Assembly (NCBI RefSeq): GCF_900107265.1
Contig: NZ_FNPJ01000003.1
Coordinates: forward strand, 32,618 to 96,617
Length of the DNA stretch: 64,000 bases
Direction of reading: 5' to 3'
Source of the DNA: Nitrosomonas sp. Nm33
GTDB lineage: Bacteria; Pseudomonadota; Gammaproteobacteria; Burkholderiales; Nitrosomonadaceae
Shown: in pieces, positions 17,490-26,536 of the stretch
Position numbering within the stretch: position 1 is the stretch's first letter
How the letters are laid out: each line of letters starts with the position of its first letter
Translations under genes and position numbers: made by a program
The notes under the pieces: model-generated
Seen by the model: only the letters and a program-made list of their open reading frames with translations
Database searches by the model: none
Told to the model about the DNA's origin: nothing

Positions 17490-17497
17490 CGCGGGTT

Positions 17498-17577
17498 GAT
17501 TGAAGTGGGTGAAAGACTCGAATAAAAAGATATATAGGATGTAGGCAGGCGGATGACGCAAGCTTATCCGCCCTACC
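17498..17577 (+). repeat. Truncated third copy of the RAYT unit tail with REP 5
   Basis: GATTGAAGTGGGTGAAAGAC and the following ~30 bp repeat the last codons and 3' flank of the RAYT copies, ending in the REP at 17548-17577. No transposase body remains, so this is a leftover or a trans-mobilised fragment. Confidence 0.75.
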
Positions 17578-17621
17578 TTGCTACCTTGCTGGGATGTTTT
17601 TTTGATCAAGCATTAGCTAGA

Positions 17622-18077
17622 TTAGCAAATCGCACCGCCATCCCGGGTACGGCAGGTACTGTTGGTGGCATCTACTGCCCAAGTCAATTTACCTTGAGCA
17701 TCAGGAGTTGGAATGAGAATGTAGGTTTCACCATTTAATCCATTAAACTTTGCTGCTGCTTTAGCAGTGATTGCCCCACTACCATCAGCTGCAAGAGCAA
17801 CATCACCAACTGCACCGGCAGCAGTAGGCGCTAGGGGAATCACTCCATTAAAACCAAAAGCAGCCTTGACTACTTTACCTTCCTCAAAACAATCTCCTTG
17901 TTGGACGCAGACTTCAACACCAGCTTTGATACCAGATGTTGCATTAATAACTTCACTGAATCTCGCTTTTAGAGTGTATTGTTGATAAGCAGGCACGGCC
18001 ACCGCTGCCAAAATACCGATAATGGCTACTACAATCATTAACTCGATCAGGGTAAAACCTTTTTGCATTTGTTGCAT
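17622..18077 (-). CDS. pilA: Type IV pilin, major-pilin-like (PilA)
   Basis: 151 aa. The class III leader is MQQMQKG, cleaved before Phe8 ([27 protein letters not shown]), with the conserved Glu at mature position 5 and the hydrophobic polymerisation helix. The C-terminal globular part has Cys pairs, including the last two ([12 protein letters not shown]) that would close a D-region disulfide. The low-complexity Ala/Gly middle is typical of exposed pilin loops. A good ribosome binding site (AAAGGAG on the minus strand) precedes the ATG. The product is processed by PilD and assembled by the PilM-Q machine. It is monocistronic and flanked by the REP/RAYT island at its 3' side. Confidence 0.93.
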   Translation of the reverse strand: MQQMQKGFTLIELMIVVAIIGILAAVAVPAYQQYTLKARFSEVINATSGIKAGVEVCVQQGDCFEEGKVVKAAFGFNGVIPLAPTAAGAVGDVALAADGSGAITAKAAAKFNGLNGETYILIPTPDAQGKLTWAVDATNSTCRTRDGGAIC

Positions 18078-18279
18078 GAATCATTCTCCTTTGGGTTGAA
18101 AAAAATGGCCCACTGAGTGCATGGGACAATATGAGCAGAATTCGCACGATATCTTTTACTTAAAATAATGCTGCTGGCATCATAACGGCATTCAGGAAAA
18201 AAGTTTATTTTGAAATAAGTGGTTTATTGGGTGCTTTTCTCAAATTAGCATGGAGTAAACTACTTGGAGTTAGTTACCC

Positions 18280-21078
18280 CTATATACCAAATACCTGTTC
18301 CCATAGTTGCAATACTGCCATGCGCGCATGGCTTAGATAATCGGCTTGGATACGGGCAAACTCAACTGGTTTTTCCTGGAAAGCAACTGATCCCGCCAGC
18401 TCATGGTCGGCATTCAAGCGCAAACGGTGCTGTAAGCGACGAAATTCGCGGTAGGCTGTCAGCACTTGCTGGGCTGTTTCAGTTGGAATAAGTCCCAGTT
18501 CACCGGCAAGTTTCAGCAGAGCGATATTGCCAATATTACCGGTGAGTTGCGGGTATTTGTGCGCGTGGCCGAGCACCAGATATTGCACGATAAATTCCAC
18601 ATCGATGATGCCTCCTCGATCATGCTTGATATCGAACAGTGTGGTTGGATTGGGGTGGGCATCCAGCATTTTTTCGCGCATCATCAAAATATCCTGTCTT
18701 AGCTTAGCAAGATCGCGCTGTTCACACAGAATTTCCTTGCGGATTTGCTCAAATATTTTTCCAAGATGCTGATCACCCGTGACGAAGCGGGCGCGTGTCA
18801 ATGCCTGATGCTCCCATACCCAGGCTTGTTTATGCTGATATTGGGTAAACGCTTCAATGGAAGAGGCCAAGAGACCGCTGGCGCCGTTAGGACGCAAACG
18901 TAAATCAGTTTCATACAGAATTCCAGCCGAAGTGTGGCTGGTTAGCCAGGTATTGGTGCTTTGTCCCAGTTTGGTGTAGATCTCCTGCGCATCGGGATGG
19001 TTGTCCTGGTAAAGGAAAATGATGTCGAGATCGGATGCGTAGCCAAGTTCTTTGCCACCCAGTTTGCCGTAGCCGATGATGGCAAAAGCAGGCTGTTCGC
19101 GGTGCTTTTTCTTGAGCCCTCTCCAGGCAAGGTTGAGTACGTTGTCGAGAATGAGATCAGCGAGCTCGGTCAGATGATCGCTGAGCGTTTCCAGTAACAG
19201 CTTTCCTTCCAGATCAATTGCCAGTAACCGAAAAACCTGTGCATGCTGGAAATGCCGCAGGACATCCATTTGCCATTCGGTGATATTGCTTTTGGGGCTG
19301 TCGACATGGTTGAGCTGGCGTGCCAGCTCTTGCCTGAGCGCAGGCCAATCGGGCAGTTGAGACGGCCCCCGTGGTGCTAACAATTCATCGAGCAGGATAG
19401 GGTGCCTGCCCAGATAATTACTTGCCCATTGACTGGCGCTGACCAGCTTGGTGACCCGAGGCAGGGTTTGTGGGTGTTCCAACAATAAGGCCAGGTAGGC
19501 TGCATGCTGACTGATATGCTCCAGCAGTTGCAGCATACGCTCCAGCGTGGCTTCCACCGGCGGAAACTGAGCAATCGCTTCTACCAGGATGGGCATCAAT
19601 GATTTGATTTTTGGCTGGTTGGCTGGTGGTAATTGTTGGAAAAAATAACCGCCATAGAATTGCTGGATACGCGCCGAGATTTTTTCAGGCTCGGTAAACC
19701 CCAACGTCGTCAGCTGAGTGGTGGCAGCTTCCACCTGAGTTCTGTCTCCGGCTTGCTCTTGCCAGAAGTTCGCCAGGATGTCATGGGTTGGAGATTTGCG
19801 CGGGGCAGCAAAGATCAATTCAAAATGGCGGGCAACATTGTTGCGGTGGATATCGAGCTGTTGCAGGAAATTGGCAAAACCGGGATATCCCATGGCTGCT
19901 GCAATTAATTCTTGATCTTCAGGGTTTTCAGGCAGATTCTGGGTTTGCTGATCATCCAGATATTGCAGACGATGTTCCAGCTTACGCAGAAAGCGATAGG
20001 CATCGATGAGTTCAGTGAAGGTTTGAGCAGGGACAGGCTGTTTCTGCTGCAGGCGTTGCAGAGCAGTTAGCGTAGGACGTATACAAAGATCTGCGTCCCG
20101 TCCACCGCGTATCAGTTGAAAAACCTGGGTAATGAATTCAATTTCACGGATCCCGCCAGGACCCAGTTTAATGTTGTCATGCATTTCGCGACGATCTACT
20201 TCCTTGCGTAGTTGCGCATGCAGGCGACGCATGGCTTCATAGGCCTCAAAATCCAAATACTTGCGAAAGACAAAAGGGCGTGTGATTTCCTCCATCAGGA
20301 TCGCGGTTGGTGTAGCGGGGCCTGCAATAACCCGACTTTTGAGCCAGGCATGCCGCTCCCATTCTCGCCCCTGCGTAACAAAATATCCTTCCAGCATTGC
20401 GAAACTGATTGCCAGGGGGCTGTTTTCTCCGTGCGGACGCAAACGCATATCGACTCGAAACACATAGCCATCCACTGTATAATCATTCAAGCCGGCAATC
20501 AGCTTGCGTCCCAGGCGAGTAAAGAAATCATGGTTGGAGATGGATTTTCTGCCATTCGTTTCTCCATCTTCGGGGTAGATGAAAATCAGATCGACGTCGG
20601 AAGAAACGTTGAGCTCTCCTCCTCCCAGTTTGCCCATGGCAACGACTAATAGTTGCTGCGGGGTTAAACTTTTTTCACCAATAGGTGAACCAAACTGATT
20701 TGGGTGAGTCATCCAGTTTTGATGATGTGCGAGTGCAAAACGAATGGTGACCTCTGCTAAATTGGTCATCGTGACCATGACTTCAGCCAGATCAGCCATA
20801 CCAGCCAGATCGCGTGCAGCCAGACGCAGAATGACCCGTTTACGGAGTTTACGCAAGGCACTATGCAGACCCGTTTCATCTAAGGTTTGGATCGAGCAGG
20901 CTGTGTTCAGGAATGCGAGCATTTCCTCACGTGTAAAGGGGTGATGAAGATTTTCAACCAGATAAGTGCGTAAATCGGGCTCGCTTTCTAGTAGACGTCG
21001 CGCATAGCGGCTGAAGCGAAGGATGCTTTCCAGCACTAATTCAGGTGATGAATCGTTGGTATGTAAAAACATATTCAA
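18280..21078 (-). CDS. glnE: Bifunctional glutamine synthetase adenylyltransferase / adenylyl-removing enzyme GlnE
   Basis: 932 aa, full length. Two nucleotidyltransferase domains are visible in order: N-terminal adenylyl-removase (AMGKLGGGELNVSSDVDLIFIYPEDGE, about residues 150-175) and C-terminal adenylyltransferase (GYGKLGGKELGYASDLDIIFLYQ, about 670-690). Each is followed by its helical regulatory domain (RRLHAQLRKEVDRREMHDNIKLGPGGIREIEF and the C-terminal KHDRGGIIDVEFIVQYL). GlnE reversibly adenylylates glutamine synthetase in response to PII and glutamine. It is transcribed alone, divergent from yhdP. Confidence 0.96.
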   Translation of the reverse strand: MNMFLHTNDSSPELVLESILRFSRYARRLLESEPDLRTYLVENLHHPFTREEMLAFLNTACSIQTLDETGLHSALRKLRKRVILRLAARDLAGMADLAEVMVTMTNLAEVTIRFALAHHQNWMTHPNQFGSPIGEKSLTPQQLLVVAMGKLGGGELNVSSDVDLIFIYPEDGETNGRKSISNHDFFTRLGRKLIAGLNDYTVDGYVFRVDMRLRPHGENSPLAISFAMLEGYFVTQGREWERHAWLKSRVIAGPATPTAILMEEITRPFVFRKYLDFEAYEAMRRLHAQLRKEVDRREMHDNIKLGPGGIREIEFITQVFQLIRGGRDADLCIRPTLTALQRLQQKQPVPAQTFTELIDAYRFLRKLEHRLQYLDDQQTQNLPENPEDQELIAAAMGYPGFANFLQQLDIHRNNVARHFELIFAAPRKSPTHDILANFWQEQAGDRTQVEAATTQLTTLGFTEPEKISARIQQFYGGYFFQQLPPANQPKIKSLMPILVEAIAQFPPVEATLERMLQLLEHISQHAAYLALLLEHPQTLPRVTKLVSASQWASNYLGRHPILLDELLAPRGPSQLPDWPALRQELARQLNHVDSPKSNITEWQMDVLRHFQHAQVFRLLAIDLEGKLLLETLSDHLTELADLILDNVLNLAWRGLKKKHREQPAFAIIGYGKLGGKELGYASDLDIIFLYQDNHPDAQEIYTKLGQSTNTWLTSHTSAGILYETDLRLRPNGASGLLASSIEAFTQYQHKQAWVWEHQALTRARFVTGDQHLGKIFEQIRKEILCEQRDLAKLRQDILMMREKMLDAHPNPTTLFDIKHDRGGIIDVEFIVQYLVLGHAHKYPQLTGNIGNIALLKLAGELGLIPTETAQQVLTAYREFRRLQHRLRLNADHELAGSVAFQEKPVEFARIQADYLSHARMAVLQLWEQVFGI

Positions 21079-21515
21079 GGTTGAAATAAAACATTTTTGG
21101 TGTGCTGAAACCAGTTATATCGATATGTAGATAGAATGAGTGTTTTGTGTGGGTTTCCGGACCGGAAAATGTTCCTGTTTCATATTAGATACTGATTGTG
21201 ATCAAACTCTTCTTTTTGTTTTCTAAGGATTAAGCAGTTTTTCTCAGATTAAAAACTGAGTTTCATATTAAACCTGGATACTTTAGTTGATTGCTCGTTC
21301 TAGTGTTAATATTATAAATATAATAACCTTTCCTATAAGTTTCATCCTTACCTTGTGGGTGTTTCTGCTCCGGCACCGATTGTGCGATTTTGCAAGCAGA
21401 TGGCTGCGTTGCAACTCTTTGGAATGGAACGACCATTCCGCGCCGTTGCTTACCCTGCACTTGCAGAACTACACACTCTATCCTGCTCAACTGAAAATCC
21501 AGGTTAAATTGTGCC
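21079..21515. other. Divergent intergenic region glnE/yhdP
   Basis: 437 bp holding both promoters. A minus-strand open frame 21263-21517 (84 aa) with a good ribosome binding site lies in it and is listed separately. No tRNA, clear terminator or repeat was seen. Confidence 0.5.
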
Positions 21516-21517
21516 AT
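21263..21517 (-). CDS. Possible small protein, unrecognised, antisense to the yhdP start
   Basis: An 84-aa frame beginning MAQFNLDFQLSRIECVVLQV, preceded on the minus strand by AAAGGAATGCATC, a well-placed Shine-Dalgarno. Its ATG shares bases with the yhdP ATG on the opposite strand. The first ~50 residues have ordinary composition and the tail is Asn/Tyr-rich. No family is recognised and it may be chance. Confidence 0.25.
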   Translation of the reverse strand: MAQFNLDFQLSRIECVVLQVQGKQRRGMVVPFQRVATQPSACKIAQSVPEQKHPQGKDETYRKGYYIYNINTRTSNQLKYPGLI

Positions 21518-24500
21518 GATGCATTCCTTTATTAAGCATAGCATCTTAACCTTACGTAGGCTCGGGTGGGCTGTGTTTGCTGTCACAATGTTTTTTTTCC
21601 TGCTGCTGTTGTCATTGCGTTATTGGCTGCTTCCCGATATTGAGCGCTACCGACCAAACATCGCTGCCGCTATTTCTCAGGTTGCAGGACAAGTAATCAG
21701 TATAGAGCGCATTGATGCAAACTGGGATGGATTACGCCCATATTTACGCTTGTATGGTGTGCGAGTGCATGATAAGCAAGGAATTCCTGTTTTAATTCTG
21801 ACCGAGCTGGATGGGTCACTTTCCTGGCGATCGCTGCTATACGGAGAATTGCTCTTCCGTGAAATTAGAATTGAGCGACCCGTTCTGAACATCCATCGTG
21901 ATGCAGAGGGTGTAATACACATCGCAGGCGGTACGTTTGATCAAGAGGATGCTGACAATGGCTTTTTCGATTGGCTGTTAAGTCAGCGCCAGCTGCTCAT
22001 CAATGACGCTGATGTTTATTGGCTGGATGAGCCACGTGCTGCGCCAGTCCTGTATCTGAAAAAAGTAGATTTACGTATGCATAACAAGGATGGCCAGCAC
22101 CGTTTTGGGTTGCGGCTAACTCCGCCAGATAAAGTGGCCGCTCCCATCGATATACGCGGTGATTTTGCGGGTGAATCGATTAATGCATTGGATCAGTGGC
22201 GCGGGCGCTTATTTGCCCAATTGAATCATGTCGATCTCGGTGCCTTGCAAACTTGGTTATCGTTTCCAGGCGAGCTGGAATTTGATCGTGGCAGTGGAGC
22301 TTTTCGTGCGTGGATTGGCATGGAGGGTAAGTCTGTCACATCCTGGACAGCTGATGTCAATCTTCATGAAGCATATATGCATTGGGCAAAGGATCTCCCA
22401 AGGCTTGATCTTACCCGTTTGCATGGTCGCGTGGGGTGGAAAAGAAATAGCGACGCGGATCAGCGGGAAGATGAATGGTTTGCCCAGCAGTTGAGTGTTG
22501 CCATTGGAAATGAATTGCTTGCCAAACCGGTAAATATTTTATGGCAAAGACGGGAATTGGATGGAGAGATATCTGAAGAAAATAAATTACGGATAGATGA
22601 TCTTGATTTGAGCGTTGTTGCTTCCCTGGCAAGTTACCTGCCTATTGAGAATTCCTTCCAAAAGCACTTCAGTGAATTATCTCCAAAGGGAGCAATAGAG
22701 CATGCCCAAATCTATTGGCAAGGGGATTGGACAAGGCCTTTATCATTCACTGTGGAAGGAAGTTTCCACAATTTGGCCATGAAAGAGTTTGGCAGGCTGC
22801 CCCCAGTGAGTGGAATAAGTGGCAGCGTCAAGGTATCTGAGCAAGGTGGATCGCTCAGTCTTGATTCAGATAGAGCCAGCATGAAATTGTTTGAGGCATT
22901 GGATGAACCACTTGAACTCGATAGACTCATCGCGCAGGTTGATTGGAAGATATCGCCTGATCAGGATAAGACTTTGTTTAAATTCAATCGCATTGCATTT
23001 GCTAATCGCTATGTGTCCGGAACGATGCACGGTCGCTACCATAGCGGTGCCAGTGAGCAACTAGGTACAATCGATCTGGCTGGAGAGTTGACGAATGCAG
23101 AACTAAGTTATGTCAAGAGGTATCTGGCGGTCGTGGCTGATCGGGAAGCTGCGCAAAATTGGCTGGATAAGGTAATCGTAGGGGGGCGGTTGGAGGATGT
23201 CAAATTTGCTATTCAGGGTGATTTGAGTAAATCTTCTTCGGAGCTACGCAATAAGCTTGCTTTGAAGTTGACAACCAAAATCACTGACACAACGGTAAAT
23301 TTACCAGAAGGATGGCCGAGCGTGACAGATATTCAAGCCGATCTTTCGTTTCAGGATAATCAGCTCGAAATGGCGATTTCGCGAGCAAGAATGGCCGATA
23401 TTGTAGTGAAGGATACACGGCTGCGAATTGCAGATTTAGATGCACCACAACCAATTTTACAACTGAAAGGAGGGGCCGAAGGCGCCACTCAAAATATAAT
23501 TAATTTGATTGAAAAAAGTCCTCTGAATCTCCATGCTGCTGATTTTTCTTATCAAGGCAATATTACCGGCAATGGAAAATTGCGCCTGGAATTAGCCATG
23601 CCGATAAAATTATATCGAGATGAAAGTAAACATATCGAGCTAATGGGTCATTATCAGTTTATCGATAACAAGATTGATTTAGGTCATGATTTGCCTGCTT
23701 TGAGTAAGGTTAATGGGTTGCTTGCTTTTACTGAGTCTACTTTGACAATTGAAGATGTGCGTGCGCAAATGATGGGAGGGCCGGTGAAGATTAATTCTAT
23801 TGCCTTGCCGAACGAAGGTATGCGCATTGTAGCGGCAGGCAAGGCTAATTTCGATTACCTGCATTCACCTAAACCTGATCATTCGGCGAGTACTCTGCAG
23901 TTGTGGCTGCAGTTTATGCAGGGAGTCACTGATTGGTCAGCAGTTTTTGATATTAGTGAAAAAGGAATCGATGTGAAGGTCGAATCACCGTTAGTGGGGG
24001 CCGCTTCTTCATTACCCGAACCTTTTGCCAAAGCTGCTGGAGAAATGATTCCTTTTAGTTTTGAGAAGAAATCCATTGATTCAGAACATGAGATTCTGCG
24101 CTTTCGTTATGGCGAGGTAGTAACGGCAGAAATTCAACGAGTACGAGGAGAAAATGGTCATTACTATCCAGCACGTGGTGCGATGAATTTTCGGGCTGCA
24201 CCAGCTGAATTGCCGAAAGATACCGTCACATTCGTACATGGTACGATTCCCGTGTTGGAATGGGATCGGTGGAAAGCACTTTTCGATCAGCATAATGAAA
24301 TTACTGTCCGATCAGGACAAGCTGGTCGAGGAATTAAGGCATTGCTGACTGATCGGATCAATTTCGATCTAAATATTGGCAGGTTTGATTTTCTGGGAAG
24401 CCGTTTTAATGAGTTTGTATTGAATGCCAAAAAACACAGTGGGCAATGGCATACTTTTGTTGTAAGTAAAGAGGTCATCGGTGATATTGTTTGGGATTCT

Positions 24501-25421
24501 GTCAGGAAGGAAGCATTTGCACGATTAAAAAAATTGGTAAAACCAGAAACCATTCCGGAATCTGACTCAGTCGTGAAAAAAAAGAACCAACCCAAGGATT
24601 GGCCAATCATGGATCTGCATGCTGACGAGTTCTATGTTGGAGAAAAGCTATTAGGTAAATTAGTTTTGTTGGCTCATCAGCAGATAGATGGCTGGCATAT
24701 CGATCAACTACAAATTACTCACGCCGACAGTTCTTTTTTGATGCAGGGAGTGTGGCAGAATCGTATTACCCCTTTTCAAATGCAAGCGGAAGTCGAACTG
24801 CAAGCAAAGAGTATAGGCAAATTTCTGGCGCGTTTAGGCTATCCAGGGCGTATTGCACGCGGAAAGGGTGAGCTGGAAGGTACATTAGTATGGATGGGGG
24901 AGCCTTTTTCCATAGATTTCCCTTCTCTGTCAGGTAATCTGAGAATGACTGCACAACGTGGTCAATTTACCAGATTCAAGCCAGGGGTGAGCAAATTGCT
25001 GGGTATTTTTGATTTAAAATCACTTCCTCGCAGACTGACATTGGATTTTTATGATGTATTTAGTCAAGGTTTTGGTTTCGATAATATATTGGGCGATGTT
25101 AAAATTACCAGAGGAGTAGCAGTGACAGATGAACTGCAAATTGCAGGAAGCGCAGCCTATCTTGCTGTGAATGGAGAAATAGATCTGACAGAAGAAACCC
25201 AGGCGCTCCTGGTTAAAATGTTTCCTTCGCTTGGGTTGGTTACACCAGTAGTAGGGATTGCTTCCATGATTGCGAATCAATCGCTGAAAGATCCATTTGA
25301 TCGTGTTTTGTTTAATGAATATGTTATAACGGGTACGTGGGATAAGCCTGTAGTGGTTAAATCGCAAAATTCACAAGAAATTAAGGAATCACAACAAGAA
25401 TTCAAGCGTAATGAGAATTGA
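21516..25421 (+). CDS. yhdP: YhdP family large AsmA-like membrane protein
   Basis: 1301 aa. An N-terminal membrane anchor (about residues 13-37, LGWAVFAVTMFFFLLLLSLRYWLLP) is followed by a very long periplasmic beta-rich repeat region typical of AsmA/TamB-like bridge proteins. The C-terminal AsmA-like domain (about 1140-1280) contains LSGNLRMTAQRGQFTRFKPGVSKLLGIFDLKSLPRRL and ends near residue 1285 with DPFDRVLFNEYVITGTWDKP. YhdP homologues carry phospholipid from inner to outer membrane together with TamB and YdbH. The start is uncertain (ATG 21516 or 21519); neither has a clear ribosome binding site. Confidence 0.9.
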   Translation: MMHSFIKHSILTLRRLGWAVFAVTMFFFLLLLSLRYWLLPDIERYRPNIAAAISQVAGQVISIERIDANWDGLRPYLRLYGVRVHDKQGIPVLILTELDGSLSWRSLLYGELLFREIRIERPVLNIHRDAEGVIHIAGGTFDQEDADNGFFDWLLSQRQLLINDADVYWLDEPRAAPVLYLKKVDLRMHNKDGQHRFGLRLTPPDKVAAPIDIRGDFAGESINALDQWRGRLFAQLNHVDLGALQTWLSFPGELEFDRGSGAFRAWIGMEGKSVTSWTADVNLHEAYMHWAKDLPRLDLTRLHGRVGWKRNSDADQREDEWFAQQLSVAIGNELLAKPVNILWQRRELDGEISEENKLRIDDLDLSVVASLASYLPIENSFQKHFSELSPKGAIEHAQIYWQGDWTRPLSFTVEGSFHNLAMKEFGRLPPVSGISGSVKVSEQGGSLSLDSDRASMKLFEALDEPLELDRLIAQVDWKISPDQDKTLFKFNRIAFANRYVSGTMHGRYHSGASEQLGTIDLAGELTNAELSYVKRYLAVVADREAAQNWLDKVIVGGRLEDVKFAIQGDLSKSSSELRNKLALKLTTKITDTTVNLPEGWPSVTDIQADLSFQDNQLEMAISRARMADIVVKDTRLRIADLDAPQPILQLKGGAEGATQNIINLIEKSPLNLHAADFSYQGNITGNGKLRLELAMPIKLYRDESKHIELMGHYQFIDNKIDLGHDLPALSKVNGLLAFTESTLTIEDVRAQMMGGPVKINSIALPNEGMRIVAAGKANFDYLHSPKPDHSASTLQLWLQFMQGVTDWSAVFDISEKGIDVKVESPLVGAASSLPEPFAKAAGEMIPFSFEKKSIDSEHEILRFRYGEVVTAEIQRVRGENGHYYPARGAMNFRAAPAELPKDTVTFVHGTIPVLEWDRWKALFDQHNEITVRSGQAGRGIKALLTDRINFDLNIGRFDFLGSRFNEFVLNAKKHSGQWHTFVVSKEVIGDIVWDSVRKEAFARLKKLVKPETIPESDSVVKKKNQPKDWPIMDLHADEFYVGEKLLGKLVLLAHQQIDGWHIDQLQITHADSSFLMQGVWQNRITPFQMQAEVELQAKSIGKFLARLGYPGRIARGKGELEGTLVWMGEPFSIDFPSLSGNLRMTAQRGQFTRFKPGVSKLLGIFDLKSLPRRLTLDFYDVFSQGFGFDNILGDVKITRGVAVTDELQIAGSAAYLAVNGEIDLTEETQALLVKMFPSLGLVTPVVGIASMIANQSLKDPFDRVLFNEYVITGTWDKPVVVKSQNSQEIKESQQEFKRNEN

Positions 25422-25455
25422 CTGGTATGGATTGCTTTTTGAGGAGAGACATATT

Positions 25456-25545
25456 ATGAACTACTTTATTGCTTTTTTGAGCAAAATTCTGTTCTTGCCT
25501 GAATTCAGTGGAAATGGGGACTCGTACGGGGGGAAGTCATGTTAA
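25456..25545 (+). CDS. Possible 29-aa small protein, coupled to the nitrilase gene
   Basis: ATG at 25456 has a very strong ribosome binding site (GAGGAGAG, 25441-25448, spacing 7). The peptide starts MNYFIAFLSKILFLPEF (hydrophobic, possibly membrane-associated) and ends in GGKSC. Its stop overlaps the nitrilase ATG at 25539 by a few bases, the layout of a coupled leader ORF. No family is recognised. Confidence 0.35.
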   Translation: MNYFIAFLSKILFLPEFSGNGDSYGGKSC

Positions 25546-26408
25546 ATCATTCGGGCATTTTCTCAACGGAACTGCCAGAAAAAGAGAGTAACAGTACGTT
25601 ACGTATTGCGGCTATTCAGATGGCATCAGGGCCAAGCGTATCTGCAAATCTGGAAGAGGCGTTTCGCTTGATTGAGCTGGCGGTATCACAAGAAGCAAAG
25701 CTGGTTGTACTTCCGGAATATTTCTGTATTATGGGGTTGCGCGATACCGATAAGTTAAGTGTTCGTGAACAGCCAGGCGAAGGCATGGTCCAATCATTTT
25801 TGAGCGAGACGGCTAAACGTTTCGGGATTTGGTTGGTGGGCGGATCAGTGCCATTGGAGAGCCATATATCTGATAAGATTTATAATAGTTGCCTGGTTTA
25901 TAATAATGAAGGCAGGCAAGTAGCACGCTACGATAAGATTCATTTGTTCGGCCTTGAATTGGGCGAAGAACGCTTCGCAGAAGAAAAAACAATCAAAGCC
26001 GGAGATAAAGTAGTTGCAATAGATTCTCCTTTTGGGCGTATAGGCTTATCTATTTGCTATGATCTTCGATTCCCCGAACTTTATCGTCTGATGGGAAAGG
26101 TTGATATCATTCTTGCCCCATCTGCTTTTACTGCAATTACTGGTAAAGCACATTGGGAAACTTTGATCCGTGCACGTGCTATAGAGAATCAGGCGTATGT
26201 GATTGCGCCAGCCCAGGGAGGGTTTCATGTCAGTGGCCGTGAAACCAATGGAGATAGTATGATTGTTGATCCCTGGGGTGTTGTGATTGATCGACTGGCA
26301 CGTGGATCCGGAGTTGTGGTGGCAACGTTGGATCGTGCATACCAATCTAGCGTGCGCGCAAGTTTGCCCGCACTAGAACATCGTTGCTTATGCTTATACC
26401 CATGTTAA
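25539..26408 (+). CDS. Carbon-nitrogen hydrolase (nitrilase superfamily, Nit1/YafV-like amidase)
   Basis: 289 aa. The Glu-Lys-Cys catalytic triad of the family is visible at Glu60 (LVVLPEYFC), Lys133 (RYDKIHLFG) and Cys173 (GLSICYDLRFPELYR). By similarity to Nit1-type enzymes it may hydrolyse deaminated glutathione or omega-amides; substrate is inference. The first ~20 residues (before TLRIAAIQM) are an extension, so a later start is possible, but the ATG at 25539 has a GGGGGGAAG ribosome binding site. It sits between yhdP and tldD, an order common in betaproteobacteria. Confidence 0.92.
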   Translation: MLNHSGIFSTELPEKESNSTLRIAAIQMASGPSVSANLEEAFRLIELAVSQEAKLVVLPEYFCIMGLRDTDKLSVREQPGEGMVQSFLSETAKRFGIWLVGGSVPLESHISDKIYNSCLVYNNEGRQVARYDKIHLFGLELGEERFAEEKTIKAGDKVVAIDSPFGRIGLSICYDLRFPELYRLMGKVDIILAPSAFTAITGKAHWETLIRARAIENQAYVIAPAQGGFHVSGRETNGDSMIVDPWGVVIDRLARGSGVVVATLDRAYQSSVRASLPALEHRCLCLYPC

Positions 26409-26536
26409 ATGCAGAAAGGAAGACTGTTCACTATGAACAGGGTGGGTGAGTAGAGGTATTGAAGAATGATAGATTGTAATCTGTTTCTTACCCAGAAAGT
26501 TAGAATGTGTAATGTGGAAGTGAATATAATTTTAAG

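Noticed and set aside
9001..17600. Possible CRISPR array from the many short repeats
   Set aside because: Repeats are palindromic REP-type units around transposase genes with irregular spacing; no regular repeat-spacer pattern and no cas genes.
17622..18077. pilA as a pilin cassette or variation locus
   Set aside because: Only one pilin copy is present and no silent pilin fragments were found nearby; adjacency to RAYT repeats alone is not evidence.
26425..26441. CTGTTCA-CTA-TGAACAG hairpin after the nitrilase gene
   Set aside because: 7-bp stem with no T-tract; too weak to call a terminator or operator.
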